From positions 124,001-188,000 of the forward strand of contig PPHI01000095.1 of assembly GCA_002901265.1 (NCBI GenBank): a stretch of DNA of 64,000 nt, read 5' to 3'. Both the position numbers and the translations under genes were made by a program. The notes beneath the pieces were generated by a model. That model worked only from the letters and a program-made list of their open reading frames with translations. It made no database searches and was not told where the DNA came from. Shown here piece by piece: positions 1 to 10,252 of the stretch (position 1 is the stretch's first letter; each line of letters starts with the position of its first letter). Origin of the DNA: Rhodopirellula baltica (lineage in GTDB: Bacteria > Planctomycetota > Planctomycetia > Pirellulales > Pirellulaceae).

Positions 1-140
1 TACTCGGCATGACCGAGGGCTGAACCTGAGTCTTTTTAAACACTTTCGGCGCGCATCCTGACGACGTCGAATCGGACGTTAGCAAACCGGCTTCAGGCAA
101 AGCAAGTCGAATCCGAATGAATTCAGAATTCGATTTGCTG

Positions 141-2312
141 TTATTGCCACAGTCGCAATACGCTGACCAAATCATGGTGTTGATCAGTCCACAGCGGGGC
201 GTCACGCAGCATTTGGTCGGTAGCCTTCGTCGCGTCGGCAAGTCCCGGGATCTCAAAGATCAGGTGACCGGTATGGGCGATGATCATCCAGGTCGAATGG
301 GTCGTGCCGATCGAGTCATCTCCAATACCTTCGAGCATACGGCTTTCCAGTCCTGCGTCCGCGCTCAGTCGATGGACCAGCGGTGAAAGTTCCAAATGGT
401 TGTTGGATGTGTGAATGGCAAGGACGCCTTCGTCAGCAAGTCGCTGCTTGTAGAGCGCCATGGATTCACGTGTCAGCAAGTGTGCCGGAATCGCGTCACT
501 GCTGAAGGCATCGAGCACCAGGAGATCGAAACGCTTGTCGGTCATCCGTTCCAGCACCAAGCGGCCATCGCCGACATGGCGGTCCAGTTTGCTGGGACAA
601 TCTCGCATGAATGTGAAGTAACGATCGGCGATGTCGATGACGGCGGGATTGATTTCGATTAGGTCATAGTGATCGCTCGGCCGGCCGTAGGTTGTCAGGA
701 CGCCACATCCCAATCCGACAATCCCAATCTCCAACTCGGGGCGTTCTTCCTTGAGTGCTTCGAAAACAAATCCCACCCCGCTGCCTTTGCCGTAGTAAGT
801 TGTCGGCTGCGATTGATTGGGGGCGTAGCGTTGCATACCGTGCAGCGTGCTGCCGTGAACCAAGCACAAGCCTAGCGGTTTCTCGCGAACTTTAAGGACA
901 CCAAAGAAGTTCCGCTGAGAAGCAATCGTGCGATGATTCGAAACAAGTGCCATGGTGATGATCGGTGTGATCATCACCAGCAACGCACCGAACTTTAGTC
1001 GCGAGGCAGCGGCCCAGTCATAGTGGGGCTGCTTCCAGCCCTTGCACGCGAAGAATAGCAAAAACGTTAACGCCGTTACCAAGGCCACGAAGAATGGCAG
1101 TTCGGCATGGTTGTTCAAAACCATCGGGCAGATGATGGCCACGATGATCCCACCTAACGCTCCGCCGGCGGAAAGCATGGCGTAGTACAGTGTCAAGCGA
1201 TTGGTTGCCGGTTTAAGCCGTGCGACTTCACCATGGCATAACAAACACGCGCCGAACAGCATCGTCATGTAGCAGGTTGCCTCGGCGATCAACTGGATGC
1301 TGCCGGGCAACATCGTTTTGCCTTGGATCAATGCCAAGGCTGCCAATGTCACTGCTGCGATCGGCTTGGGGCGATACCACTGGGGCGAGTCGAAACAGAC
1401 GATGAAGCTTGCTAAGTACAAACTCAGCGGCAAGACCCAAAGAAACGGGACAACCGCGATGTCTTGGCAGACATGGTTGGTAACCACAAGCAGCATGACG
1501 CTGGCCAGTGCGGGAAGGCTGATCCACGAGACAATTTGCAATCGCGAGATCGGTTGATCGGATCCTTTGTGAGCGACCAATGACGCTGTCGTGTTCTTTC
1601 TTTGATGCATGCGAAACAGCCCCACCGCCACGTATCCTTGAACCAAAACGAAGGCCAAGAACATCAATGACCACAATGTCGATTGTGTTGACACCGACAG
1701 GACTGGTTCGAAGAGAAACGGATAGCTGAGCAGCGCGAAGAGCGAACCAGCATTGGAAAGCGCGTACAAGCGATAAACACGATCGCTGTCGTCTTGCAGG
1801 CTGAGCCAGGCTTGGATCAATGGCCCGGTACTGGAAAGCACAAAGTATGGAAGCCCAACGTGGCGGGCAAGCATCCAAAGCAAATAGAACGTTGGCGATT
1901 CGTCTCCCATCGGCTTCCATGCATCGGACGGTTCGATGGGAACCATCAAGGCTGCAGAGCCCAGTAATGTCAGGTGAATGATGGCTTGAAAGACCGGCGT
2001 GCAAAACGTTCGCAACAAGTGTGCGTAAAGGTATCCACCAAACAGCAATACTTGGAAGAACAACATGCATGTCGTCCAAACCGCTGGTGTGCCGCCAAAC
2101 CAAGGCAGCACACACTTGCTGATGATCGGTTGAACTTGGAATACCAAGAACGCGCTTAGCAGCGTCGTGGCCACGAACCATAGGAGCGACCGGCCACCCA
2201 CAGAATCCGTGACGCCTAATTCAGACGCGTCGGTTTGACTTGGGGGATTGGTTGATGAAGCAACGATCGGTTGAATCGAATCGGAAGCGGATAGCGATTC
2301 GTGCGCAGACAT
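141..2312 (-). CDS. Membrane-fused spermidine-synthase-like methyltransferase-fold protein
   Basis: The N-terminal two thirds is a string of about a dozen hydrophobic helices, starting with the segment that contains LLWFVATTLLSAFLVFQVQP. The C-terminal 190 residues form a spermidine-synthase-like Rossmann domain with the glycine motif GIVGLGCG (near residue 530), the acidic EINP strand end and a DAFSSDAIPAHL motif (near 600). Fusions of this type are common in bacteria and are usually annotated as fused MFS/spermidine synthase; their substrate is generally unknown, so polyamine synthesis should not be assumed. I chose the ATG at 2312 because it sits just before the low-complexity Ser-rich leader; an in-frame start at 2402 would add 30 residues without family resemblance. 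It lies 105 nt downstream of the acetyltransferase gene on the same strand, so the two may be co-transcribed. Confidence 0.8.
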   Translation of the reverse strand: MSAHESLSASDSIQPIVASSTNPPSQTDASELGVTDSVGGRSLLWFVATTLLSAFLVFQVQPIISKCVLPWFGGTPAVWTTCMLFFQVLLFGGYLYAHLLRTFCTPVFQAIIHLTLLGSAALMVPIEPSDAWKPMGDESPTFYLLWMLARHVGLPYFVLSSTGPLIQAWLSLQDDSDRVYRLYALSNAGSLFALLSYPFLFEPVLSVSTQSTLWSLMFLAFVLVQGYVAVGLFRMHQRKNTTASLVAHKGSDQPISRLQIVSWISLPALASVMLLVVTNHVCQDIAVVPFLWVLPLSLYLASFIVCFDSPQWYRPKPIAAVTLAALALIQGKTMLPGSIQLIAEATCYMTMLFGACLLCHGEVARLKPATNRLTLYYAMLSAGGALGGIIVAIICPMVLNNHAELPFFVALVTALTFLLFFACKGWKQPHYDWAAASRLKFGALLVMITPIITMALVSNHRTIASQRNFFGVLKVREKPLGLCLVHGSTLHGMQRYAPNQSQPTTYYGKGSGVGFVFEALKEERPELEIGIVGLGCGVLTTYGRPSDHYDLIEINPAVIDIADRYFTFMRDCPSKLDRHVGDGRLVLERMTDKRFDLLVLDAFSSDAIPAHLLTRESMALYKQRLADEGVLAIHTSNNHLELSPLVHRLSADAGLESRMLEGIGDDSIGTTHSTWMIIAHTGHLIFEIPGLADATKATDQMLRDAPLWTDQHHDLVSVLRLWQ

Positions 2313-2417
2313 TGACGTTGATTTCCCTACGTGCGAGCCAGGTCCAGGACACTCAAGGCAGAATGATCGAGCAAGCGTAGGTTTCAGCTTGTGGTGAAGC
2401 AAACTGATTCGTCGGGT

Positions 2418-3635
2418 TTACCCCTTCGGCGTACTTTCGTTGCCACGTTGGCTTGGTAATCGGCGTTTGATCCACTGAAGTGCCGGCAACACCCTCTTTG
2501 GAATGAAGTTCGTCCAGCGATCAAGACTGACAATCAGGTGTTGAAAGTCCAAACGTTCGTTGTACAACGCGTTCAGCAATTCGTTGTCAGGATCGCCACA
2601 GCTGTCACAAAGCGAAACGCCTTGGTCGAACATTCTTCGGACGTTGTGCCATTCCAGAAGTGCGCCCGGGGAGTATTGCGAATAGCGTTCATCGAATGCG
2701 GTTTTGTAGCAGGCGACGTGATCCGCAGACCGGATGTCGATCAACATCGCGATCGGGTTGCGATTGACGGTCAACCGCGTGATATGCAGTTTTTCCGAAT
2801 CGATGAGACGGCCAATCATGTCGAGAAAGAAACTCAGTGAGTCATCTTCGCTAGCGAACGCGGTCGACGCATTGCCTTTCCAGCCCGATGCTTCGAGGTC
2901 TAAGAACACCTCCATCCAGTCACGGGCTTGGGCGGGCACGGCTGCCGTTTCGAATCGAACGGTGCCGCGGGATTCGAGGCTTTTTAGCGCGCGGCTGAAT
3001 TTCTTTCGGCGGTTCTTCGAAAGCACACGCTGAAAGTATTCCTCTGCACCACCTGCCGGTCGCAGAGCGGCGCGTTGGAACTGGTCGCGAGTGAAATACG
3101 CTAACGACGTCGCAGTGGTCGCTGTTTGGAAAACCGATACGAATTCCGGGTTGGCCGACACCGTGTTTAGGCTTAGCAAGTGGAACCCGTGGCGGCGAAG
3201 CGATTTGAAACAGGCCTGCAGCGCATCACCGGCCCAAAACGAATCGAGCAGCGGGGTCGCGTCAAACGCTTCATCCGGTCGCCAGGTTTCGGCGATTCGA
3301 ATTGGAAGGTGAAATTGCTGTTTGGTCGCAATTGGCATCAGCCCCACCAATTCGTTGCCCCGCTCGGCGACCATCACACGAACCGAGCCGATGTCGATCG
3401 CGCGTAACAGCGAGAGCAGGAACTCTGGTTCGTAGCAGGGATTCCGCCAAGGGCAGCGGTCGATGAGCGTCTCCCAACGTGGGACCAAAGCGAGCAATTC
3501 GTTGTATCGCATGAAGCGCACGTTGATCGCGGTCTTTGTGGGCGCCGGCCCTAATGAACGCGGTAACGGATCAACGATGGACATTGCGTCGGGGTTGCAC
3601 TGTGTGGGAATACTGTGGGAATTTTGACTACTCAC
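2418..3635 (-). CDS. GNAT-type acetyltransferase (CelD/BcsL or FemAB-like)
   Basis: A 405-residue protein with the two-lobed GNAT layout of the CelD/BcsL group: an N-terminal lobe (about 45-190, with a WETLIDRCPWRNPCYEPEFL stretch near the front) and a C-terminal acetyltransferase lobe (about 200-370) containing KNRRKKFSRALKSLE and, near the end, PGALLEWHNVRRMFDQG. Family members are linked to exopolysaccharide modification or aminoacyl transfer, but no polysaccharide genes flank this one, so substrate is open. The start is GTG at 3635; an in-frame ATG at 3584 would remove 17 residues that look unstructured. The coding strand matches the following fused methyltransferase gene. Confidence 0.72.
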   Translation of the reverse strand: MSSQNSHSIPTQCNPDAMSIVDPLPRSLGPAPTKTAINVRFMRYNELLALVPRWETLIDRCPWRNPCYEPEFLLSLLRAIDIGSVRVMVAERGNELVGLMPIATKQQFHLPIRIAETWRPDEAFDATPLLDSFWAGDALQACFKSLRRHGFHLLSLNTVSANPEFVSVFQTATTATSLAYFTRDQFQRAALRPAGGAEEYFQRVLSKNRRKKFSRALKSLESRGTVRFETAAVPAQARDWMEVFLDLEASGWKGNASTAFASEDDSLSFFLDMIGRLIDSEKLHITRLTVNRNPIAMLIDIRSADHVACYKTAFDERYSQYSPGALLEWHNVRRMFDQGVSLCDSCGDPDNELLNALYNERLDFQHLIVSLDRWTNFIPKRVLPALQWIKRRLPSQRGNESTPKG

Positions 3636-3803
3636 AGTGAAACCTAGGACGTGGACGCAGGGGTGTCCTTACAAAATGAGATTCGATCGCTAGAGGGGCG
3701 ACACCGGACTTGGTGTATCAACCATTCCGGTATCGCGTTTTGTCAGACTTGTGCGGGCAATGACGCAATATGAATGCGGGCTCAACGGCCCGGTGACCGT
3801 TGA

Positions 3804-5639
3804 TCAGACGGCATTCGCCATCGCGGCCAATTGAACGGTTGCCCTGCCCTGCTCTTTTTCCAGGTAGCCGCGTCCGAATTTAACGTTCACGTGGTCCCAC
3901 GGAAGCTTGTCCATCATCTCGTAGCTTTCGTGGACTTGTTTTTCGATATCGATCCCGGCGTCATTGATTGCGGTCCACCAACGTTCTGGATCAAGGTACT
4001 CGGTCCATCCGTCCATGCGGGCACCACGTTCCCAAGCCAAACGAATGGCGTTACCGGTGCGGCGATCACCGCGGCTGAGCACGCCTTCGAGCAAGCTGGT
4101 TTCGATATTGTGACACTTCACGTTGACGCTGCGGATCTGGCGACGATTCCACAGATACTTGTGTGCCCATTTGAAATACTCGCGCCGCTGCATGCCGTTC
4201 CATTGGTATGGCGTATGGGCTTTCGGCACAAAATTGGAAACGCTGGCGGTGACGCGTGCATAACGACCACGGACTTCCTTGCCGACCGTTGCGATCGTTT
4301 CGGCCAAGTCCACGATCCCGTCCAGGTCGACTTCTCGTTCCCCTGGCAAGCCGCACATGAAATACAACTTGACGCTGTCGAATCCGTTTTGAAACGCGTT
4401 GCGGCAGCCTTCGATCAAGTCGCTGTTTTTGATCTTCTTGCGGATCTGTTCACGCATGTCATCGCGTGCGACTTCCGGTGCCAGCGTGAGCGAACTTCGG
4501 CGGTCGGTACCAATTAATTGTGGCAGCGAACGTAGCTGATCATTCACTCGCAGGCTGGGCACGCTGATGTTGACGCCCAGAGGTTTGAACACCTCGTGCA
4601 GGCGTTTGACCAGCGGTTCGAAGTGCGGGTAGTCGCTGCTAGAGAGCGACAGGATGCTGATTTCGTTGTGGCCGGTGTTGAGGTAGCTTTCCCAGGCGGC
4701 GTCAACGATGGTTTCGACTTCACGAATTCGCAGCGGCCGTTTAATCACGGTGCTTTGGCAGAAGCGACACAGGTGTGGGCAGCCACGCATGATTTCGATC
4801 GCGATCCGGTCGTGAACGCAATCGATGTAAGGCACGATCGGCGACGTCGGCAACGGGATGCCATCAAGGTCACTGATTACACTTGGTGCGATCGTTGCGG
4901 GGACGTCGTCGCGGGTGCGTTTCAAGTCTGCGATGCGTCCGCCGTTGTATTCCGGTTGATAGAACCGAGGCACGTAGGCACAGTCCAGCGACCGGGCGAC
5001 CTCGGCCAACGCGTCTTCACGCTGTTTACGACCAATCTCGCCGTCGGCAAACGATCCGTCATCGCGTCGATAGCGGTCCTTGAGTTTCAACCACAGGTCG
5101 CAGATCGTTGGCAGCGCCGGTTCACCGTCGCCGGTGATCATCACATCGAAATACTCGGCCATCGGTTCGGGGTTCTGGCAGCACGGGCCGCCGGCGACCA
5201 TCAGCGGGTCCGCCATCGTGCGATCGCATGCTTCCAGCGGAATGCCGCCCAGGTCGATCATCGTTAGCACGTTGGGCGAGCTGATTTCGTATTGCAAGCT
5301 CAGCCCAACGACATCGAATTCAGACAGCGCCGTAAACGTTTCTAGCGAGTACAGCGGAATGTCGTTTTTGCGGAGCTGCTCCTCCATGTCCGGCCAGGGC
5401 GTGAAGACACGCTCGGCACACCAATCCTCGCGACGGTTCATCAGCGAATACAGCACCTGCAATCCGTGATGGCTCATCCCGATCGTGTAAGCATCGGGGA
5501 ACCCCACCGCCAGCTTTCCGCGCAGCGTCCGGTGATCCTTGACGATGATGTTTCGCTCGCCGCCAACGTATTGCGCTGGGGTTTGAACGTGGGGCCAGAC
5601 TCTGGATTCCAGCTGTTTTCGCCGTTTTTCGTTGATCAT
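3804..5639 (-). CDS. TIGR03960-type radical SAM protein with B12-binding-like N-terminus
   Basis: A 611-residue protein. Residues about 30-180 resemble a cobalamin-binding-like domain found before many radical SAM cores (ends with a GDGEPALP motif). Cysteines 287, 291 and 294 in RGCPHLCRFCQ form the CxxxCxxC motif that holds the SAM-cleaving 4Fe-4S cluster; the surrounding text (VHDRIAIEIMRGC) matches the TIGR03960 family closely. The C-terminal part includes RVTASVSNFVPKAHTPYQW, also typical. In other bacteria this gene is often fused to or next to a TIGR03936 (DUF2344) partner involved in tRNA modification-like chemistry; none is visible here. ATG at 5639 is the natural start. Reaction unknown. 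Confidence 0.88.
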   Translation of the reverse strand: MINEKRRKQLESRVWPHVQTPAQYVGGERNIIVKDHRTLRGKLAVGFPDAYTIGMSHHGLQVLYSLMNRREDWCAERVFTPWPDMEEQLRKNDIPLYSLETFTALSEFDVVGLSLQYEISSPNVLTMIDLGGIPLEACDRTMADPLMVAGGPCCQNPEPMAEYFDVMITGDGEPALPTICDLWLKLKDRYRRDDGSFADGEIGRKQREDALAEVARSLDCAYVPRFYQPEYNGGRIADLKRTRDDVPATIAPSVISDLDGIPLPTSPIVPYIDCVHDRIAIEIMRGCPHLCRFCQSTVIKRPLRIREVETIVDAAWESYLNTGHNEISILSLSSSDYPHFEPLVKRLHEVFKPLGVNISVPSLRVNDQLRSLPQLIGTDRRSSLTLAPEVARDDMREQIRKKIKNSDLIEGCRNAFQNGFDSVKLYFMCGLPGEREVDLDGIVDLAETIATVGKEVRGRYARVTASVSNFVPKAHTPYQWNGMQRREYFKWAHKYLWNRRQIRSVNVKCHNIETSLLEGVLSRGDRRTGNAIRLAWERGARMDGWTEYLDPERWWTAINDAGIDIEKQVHESYEMMDKLPWDHVNVKFGRGYLEKEQGRATVQLAAMANAV

Positions 5640-5752
5640 GCGGGACGCACAGTGATTTGCGGGAGTGGGCAGTAAGACTGCGAACGCCTAAAGTGTGACT
5701 GCTAAGGGACTATTTTTGCAAGGCAAACTCAATTGACGTAGGCAATCCACCG

Positions 5753-6073
5753 GTGAGTGAATTTGAATCTGTCGGAAAAGTCAGTGATTTCGAGAAGGGA
5801 CGTGGACGAGCAGTTCCTGTCGACGGCCGCATGGTGGCCGTATTTCGACAAGACGATGGTCATTGGTATGCGATCGATGACCTCTGCCCACACATGGGCG
5901 CGTCCTTGGCAGAGGGGTACGTCGAGGGCAATTCGGTGACCTGTCCGTGGCACGCATGGCGGTTTTGCGTGGCCGACGGAACTTGGGAAGACAACCCGCG
6001 AGTCAAAGTCGATTGTTTCGAGGTCAAGGTCGAGGGCGACGAGGTCTTTGTCCGTGAAAAGGAAAAAGAGTAG
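5753..6073 (+). CDS. Rieske 2Fe-2S ferredoxin, NirD-like
   Basis: A 106-residue single-domain Rieske protein. The cluster ligands are visible as CPHMGASL (C and H) and CPWHAWRF (C and H), spaced by 17-18 residues as usual. Proteins of this size act as soluble electron carriers for dioxygenases or resemble the small subunit of nitrite reductase. No oxygenase or nitrite reductase large subunit is adjacent, so it may serve a distant partner. Start is GTG at 5753, which puts the fold's first strand (FESVGKVSDF) directly after the initiator. It is transcribed divergently from the radical SAM gene, 113 bp away, and convergently with the UPF0173 gene. Confidence 0.85.
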   Translation: MSEFESVGKVSDFEKGRGRAVPVDGRMVAVFRQDDGHWYAIDDLCPHMGASLAEGYVEGNSVTCPWHAWRFCVADGTWEDNPRVKVDCFEVKVEGDEVFVREKEKE

Positions 6074-6156
6074 CGGCTCGGCAGAAACGTTTGTTCTGCC
6101 GGAGCGACAACGCAGCCGGCAATGACTCTGCGGCTTAATCTGACTGCCAGAGCAGC

Positions 6157-6840
6157 TTAGACTTCGAAGGTCTCGCCGACTTCGAGCGCGATGCCCATCG
6201 CATCGGTTTCGGCGCGAACGGCAGCAGCCCAGTGGGCGGCGTTTTGTTCGATCGGAGGCCAAGTCCCGTAGTGTGTCGGCAGAGCGATCTTTGGCTCGAT
6301 GATTTTGATCGCTTCCAAACTGTCGCGGATGCCCATCGTGTACAAGTCGCCGATGGGCAGCACCACGATGTCGACGCTCTTTGCGTACCAACGCATGTCG
6401 CTAAAGAAAGCCGTGTCGCAGGCGAAGTACACGCTGCGATCGCCGAGCTTGAGCACAAAACCGGCCGGCGATCCGCCGTTGCTGCCATCGGGCAACATAC
6501 TGCTGTGAATCGCAGGCACCATTTTGAGCGTGCCATCGGGGAGGTCGATTTGTCCGCCGATGTTCATGCCCAACACATTTGAAAGGTCGTGCTTCTCTTG
6601 GAACCACTGCGCAATTTCAAAGTTGGTGATGATCTGGGCGCCCGATTTGGCGGCGACGGGAGCGACGTCCCCGACATGGTCAAAGTGGCCGTGGGAAACC
6701 AACACATGAGTGCAGTCGGCGAAGTCGTCTGCGCTGACCTGGGCTGCCGGGTTGTCGGTAAAAAACGGGTCGAGCAAGATCCGCATCGATTTCGTTTCGA
6801 TGTACCAGCTGGCGTGCGACAGCCATGTCAATTTAATCAT
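6157..6840 (-). CDS. UPF0173 metal-dependent hydrolase (metallo-beta-lactamase fold)
   Basis: A 227-residue protein of the UPF0173 family. It opens with IKLTWLSHASWYIET, has the metal-binding motif HGHFDH at residues 50-55 (the usual HxHxDH with G at the variable position), a later DTAFFSDM segment supplying a bridging Asp, and H near the C-terminus in PTHYGTWPP. The length is normal for the family. Substrates of UPF0173 proteins are largely unknown. The gene follows trpB on the same strand with a 74-bp gap, so read-through from trpB is possible, but no functional link to tryptophan synthesis is evident. Confidence 0.9.
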   Translation of the reverse strand: MIKLTWLSHASWYIETKSMRILLDPFFTDNPAAQVSADDFADCTHVLVSHGHFDHVGDVAPVAAKSGAQIITNFEIAQWFQEKHDLSNVLGMNIGGQIDLPDGTLKMVPAIHSSMLPDGSNGGSPAGFVLKLGDRSVYFACDTAFFSDMRWYAKSVDIVVLPIGDLYTMGIRDSLEAIKIIEPKIALPTHYGTWPPIEQNAAHWAAAVRAETDAMGIALEVGETFEV

Positions 6841-6914
6841 TGGATTTCCGCGTCGGTTGATGAACGTCCAGTTAACAAGTATCCGTAGCAGGTTATCGGC
6901 TCGTCACCGACAAC

Positions 6915-8138
6915 TCAGTACTCTTCACCACGTAATCGGGCAATCTCCATCGCATCTTTATCACCGCGACCTGAAAGGCAGACGACGAGGTTTTCGTCCG
7001 GCTTCATTTCACCGGCCAATTTGATCGCTTGGGCAAGCGCGTGACTGGATTCGAGAGCCGGGATGATGCCTTCGGAGCGCGCCAATTTGTCAAACGCTTC
7101 CATCGCGTCGCGGTCGCCGCATTGCACATAGTCGACGCGTCCGGTGTCTTTCCAGTAGCTGTGTTCGGGGCCGACCCCGGGATAGTCCAAGCCTGCGCTC
7201 ATGCTGTGCACGTCACAGGTTTGGCCGTCGTCGTCTTGCATCACGTAGCTGTAACTGCCGTGCAAAACGCCCGGTGAGCCGAAGGTCATGGGGGCGGCAT
7301 GGTCACCGGGCGAACTGCCGCGGCCGCCGGCTTCGACCCCGACCAAACGCACATCGTCGTCTTCGATAAACGGATAGAACATTCCCGCAGCATTGCTGCC
7401 ACCGCCGACACAGGCGACAACGCAGTCGGGCAGTTTGCCCAGCAGGGTGTGCGATTGGTCACGGGTTTCGCGACCGATGACAGATTGAAAATCGCGAACC
7501 ATCATTGGGAACGGGTGTGGTCCGATCACGCTACCGATGATGTAGTGCGTGTCTTCAACGGAAGACATCCAATCCCGCATCGCCTCGTTGACGGCGTCAC
7601 GGAGTGTGCGTGATCCGCTTTCGACCGGACAGATTTCGGCGCCCAGCAATCGCATGCTGAACACGTTGGGCTTTTGTCGGCGGATGTCCTCCGAGCCCAT
7701 GTAAACCACACAAGGTAGCCCGAAGTGGGCACAAGCGGTGGCGGTCGCCACGCCGTGCTGTCCGGCGCCGGTTTCGGCGATCACGCGTTTTTTACCCATC
7801 CGCAGCGTCAGCAGGGCTTGGCCGATGGTGTTGTTGATCTTGTGCGCCCCGGTGTGGTTCAAATCTTCGCGTTTGAGCCAGATCTGTGCCCCACCACAGG
7901 CATCGGAAAGTCGTTTGGCATGATAAAACGGGCTCGGCCGGCCGACGAATGTTTTCAGCAGGCCGTTGAGTTCACGCTGGAATTCCGGGTCTTTCTTGGC
8001 AATCTCGTACTCTTCGGCGAGCTGATCGAGCGCGCGAGTGAGTGTCTCGGGCACAAATCGGCCGCCAAAATCGCCAAAACGGCCGCGTTGATCTGGAACT
8101 GACGCCGAGGCGGCACCAGTCGAAGGGGCGGTACTCAT
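6915..8138 (-). CDS. trpB: Tryptophan synthase beta chain
   Basis: TrpB joins indole to serine using pyridoxal phosphate. Recognisable elements are the N-terminal [15 protein letters not shown], the PLP lysine in [10 protein letters not shown] (residue 100 with this start), the phosphate-binding GGGSNAAG, and the C-terminal LSGRGDKD. The 407-residue length fits the family. The ATG at 8138 was preferred; an in-frame upstream start at 8210 would add 24 residues. Neither has a clear ribosome binding site. No trpA or other trp gene lies beside it in this window, so the alpha subunit must be encoded elsewhere. Confidence 0.95.
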   Translation of the reverse strand: MSTAPSTGAASASVPDQRGRFGDFGGRFVPETLTRALDQLAEEYEIAKKDPEFQRELNGLLKTFVGRPSPFYHAKRLSDACGGAQIWLKREDLNHTGAHKINNTIGQALLTLRMGKKRVIAETGAGQHGVATATACAHFGLPCVVYMGSEDIRRQKPNVFSMRLLGAEICPVESGSRTLRDAVNEAMRDWMSSVEDTHYIIGSVIGPHPFPMMVRDFQSVIGRETRDQSHTLLGKLPDCVVACVGGGSNAAGMFYPFIEDDDVRLVGVEAGGRGSSPGDHAAPMTFGSPGVLHGSYSYVMQDDDGQTCDVHSMSAGLDYPGVGPEHSYWKDTGRVDYVQCGDRDAMEAFDKLARSEGIIPALESSHALAQAIKLAGEMKPDENLVVCLSGRGDKDAMEIARLRGEEY

Positions 8139-8378
8139 ACTGCTATCGTTTGGTGTAATTATTTTTTCGTTGGTTCGGCGTGGGGACATGCCGAACGTCT
8201 TTCGCAACACATCTTCCCCCGCTGAAGTCCCGTGGTCAACGCAGCTAGCTCCAAGCCGTCGAAATCCAGCGCGTTGCCGTCTGTTTCAGGTTCACGTACG
8301 GCGTCTTCAGGTTCGGAGTCTTCACGTTCAGTGGCGAAAGTTCATTCCGAGTCCAAGGTTAAGTCAGAACTCCAATCG

Positions 8379-9236
8379 ATGCCAATCCATACCGTCATGG
8401 GCATCGACTACAGCGGCGCGGCCAAAAGTGGCCGAACCGCATGGGCGGCGGAGCTTTCCCGGTTGGGGGAGGGTGACGACGGCGACCCGCCGTTTCGTTT
8501 GGTCTCGCTGCAGCCACTCGGACGACTCGCCGCAAATGACGAACGCGAACGCGTCAACGAATATTTAACGGACCGCATTCGGGTTCAAAAGGAAACCGTC
8601 TGGGGATGCGATTTCCCATTTGGGCTGCCGATCGAACTCGCGTTGGGAACGTGGAAGAACCAGCTGAAATTGGTTTCGCAGTTCAACGGCACGGCCAAGG
8701 ATTTTGGTTTGAACCTCGTCGAAATTTCGAAAGATCAAACGGGGGCTCTGCACGTCCGCCGGCAAACCGATCAGGACACCAAGACACCGTTTGATTGTTA
8801 CCACTACCGGATCATCTATCAAACGTTCCACGGTATGCGTGATGTCCTCGCCAATTTGATTGCCGATCCCGGAGTCGCGGTTCTTCCGTTTCAATACAAC
8901 CGAAAACAGGCGGTGCCGTTACGATCGATCGTGTTAGAGGCCTGCCCGTCGTCGACGCTGAAACGGATGAGCTTGCCGTATCGCAATTACAAACAATCGG
9001 GAGGGCAATCGCCGACGGAGGCACAGCGAGGTGTGCGGCGTGAAATCCTGGCCGGAATTCGACACTTGGTGGAAATTTCGCCGTATCGTCGTCGTTTAAT
9101 GTTGAACGATCCTGGTGGCGACGCGTTGGATGCGGTGCTGGCTGGGGTCGGGGCTTGGCAAGGGTACGAGCGCGCCGATCACCATCAGATTGCATCGCAC
9201 CAACGGTACCCCAAAGAAGGCTACGTTTACTGCTAG
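8379..9236 (+). CDS. DUF429 family protein (predicted RNase H-like fold)
   Basis: The conserved part begins with MGIDYSGAAKSG (strand and first acidic residue of an RNase H-like fold), contains WGCDFPFGLP, EACPSSTLKRM and ends with LNDPGGDALDAVLAGVG, where the Asp-rich motif supplies further acidic residues. These are hallmarks of DUF429, a family predicted to be nuclease-like but without an agreed function. The start is uncertain: I chose ATG 8379; a GTG at 8232 would add 49 Ser/Lys-rich residues of low complexity, and an ATG at 8397 would begin at MGIDYSG. It is divergent from trpB and 30 bp upstream of mutM, so it may share a transcript with the repair gene. Confidence 0.7.
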   Translation: MPIHTVMGIDYSGAAKSGRTAWAAELSRLGEGDDGDPPFRLVSLQPLGRLAANDERERVNEYLTDRIRVQKETVWGCDFPFGLPIELALGTWKNQLKLVSQFNGTAKDFGLNLVEISKDQTGALHVRRQTDQDTKTPFDCYHYRIIYQTFHGMRDVLANLIADPGVAVLPFQYNRKQAVPLRSIVLEACPSSTLKRMSLPYRNYKQSGGQSPTEAQRGVRREILAGIRHLVEISPYRRRLMLNDPGGDALDAVLAGVGAWQGYERADHHQIASHQRYPKEGYVYC

Positions 9237-9266
9237 TTTGGTTCGACGTTCGAATGAATTGTATCT

Positions 9267-10166
9267 ATGCCTGAGCTACCTGAAGTCGAAACGATGCGTC
9301 GCGGTGTGCTACCGATCGTCGGTTCGCGAATCGTCGCTGCAGATTGCCCGCCGTGCGAGCGTCGTCCGATTTTAATGCGGCCTTCGATCCGGACGATCGC
9401 GCGGCAGCTTCAAGGCCGACGCATTGAACGTGTCGAAAGACTGGGCAAACGCGTCATCTTGTGTATTGAAGGTGAATTGTCGGTCGTGATTGAACCACGG
9501 ATGACGGGGTTGGTGTTGCTTGCCGATCCACCCACACGAGAGCACTTGCGGTTTCGTCTGCAGTTGGAACCGTCAGGTGCGGCTTTCGATGCCCCTCGCG
9601 AATTGCTGTTTTGGGACCGGCGTGGATTGGGCACCGTTCGACTTTTCAAAGGAGCGGAACTGGAGCAGCAGGTGCGGTCGAAATTGGGGCAAGATGCATT
9701 GCTGATTGATGCTGAATCGCTCCGTGAGAAACTGAACCGCAGCCGTCGCGCGATCAAGGTCGCGTTGCTTGACCAGTCCGTCGTGGCTGGGATCGGAAAC
9801 CTCTATGCGGCTGAGTTGTTGTTCTTGGCCGGAATCGATCCGCGTTCACGCTGTGATCAATTGACCAAAGCCCAGTGGAAACGAATCGTCATGGCGACAC
9901 GAGTGGTGCTTGAGGACGCCATCGCACATGAAGGCAGCACGTTATCTGACGGGACGTATCGCAATGCGTTGAATCAATCGGGCGGCTACCAAAATTACCA
10001 CCGCGTTTACGATCGGGCCGACGAGATCTGTCCCCGTTGTGGCGAGGATTCGATTCGCCGCATCGTTCAGGCCCAGCGAAGTACGTTTTTTTGCGGCGTC
10101 TGTCAGAAAAAGAGGGGGTTACACCCTGATGTGGCAGAAATCGAAGTTTCGACTTCTTTGGAATAG
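9267..10166 (+). CDS. mutM: Formamidopyrimidine-DNA glycosylase
   Basis: Bifunctional base-excision repair enzyme removing oxidised purines such as 8-oxoguanine. The catalytic N-terminus PELPEVETMRRG is intact (Pro2 and Glu3 before Met removal), the conserved lysine is in LGKRVILC (Lys61), and the helix-two-turn-helix segment includes LLDQSVVAGIGNLYAAELL. A C-terminal zinc finger is present with CPRC and CGVC pairs separated by 16 residues, containing the DNA-contacting QRSTFF. Length 299 residues, slightly longer than the E. coli enzyme. It probably follows the DUF429 gene in one transcript. Confidence 0.96.
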   Translation: MPELPEVETMRRGVLPIVGSRIVAADCPPCERRPILMRPSIRTIARQLQGRRIERVERLGKRVILCIEGELSVVIEPRMTGLVLLADPPTREHLRFRLQLEPSGAAFDAPRELLFWDRRGLGTVRLFKGAELEQQVRSKLGQDALLIDAESLREKLNRSRRAIKVALLDQSVVAGIGNLYAAELLFLAGIDPRSRCDQLTKAQWKRIVMATRVVLEDAIAHEGSTLSDGTYRNALNQSGGYQNYHRVYDRADEICPRCGEDSIRRIVQAQRSTFFCGVCQKKRGLHPDVAEIEVSTSLE

Positions 10167-10252
10167 ACGATACACTGTGCGGACACCGTCTGCGAAACGC
10201 GTGGGCAATCCGCAGGTTTCGCCAAGCAGGCCCGTTTGAGGGGGAATCAGAA

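Noticed and set aside
1228-2181. A 317-codon minus-strand frame overlapping the fused methyltransferase
   Set aside because: Same strand but other frame; no domain and low-complexity composition.
6915-8138. A trp operon around trpB
   Set aside because: Neither neighbour is a tryptophan gene.
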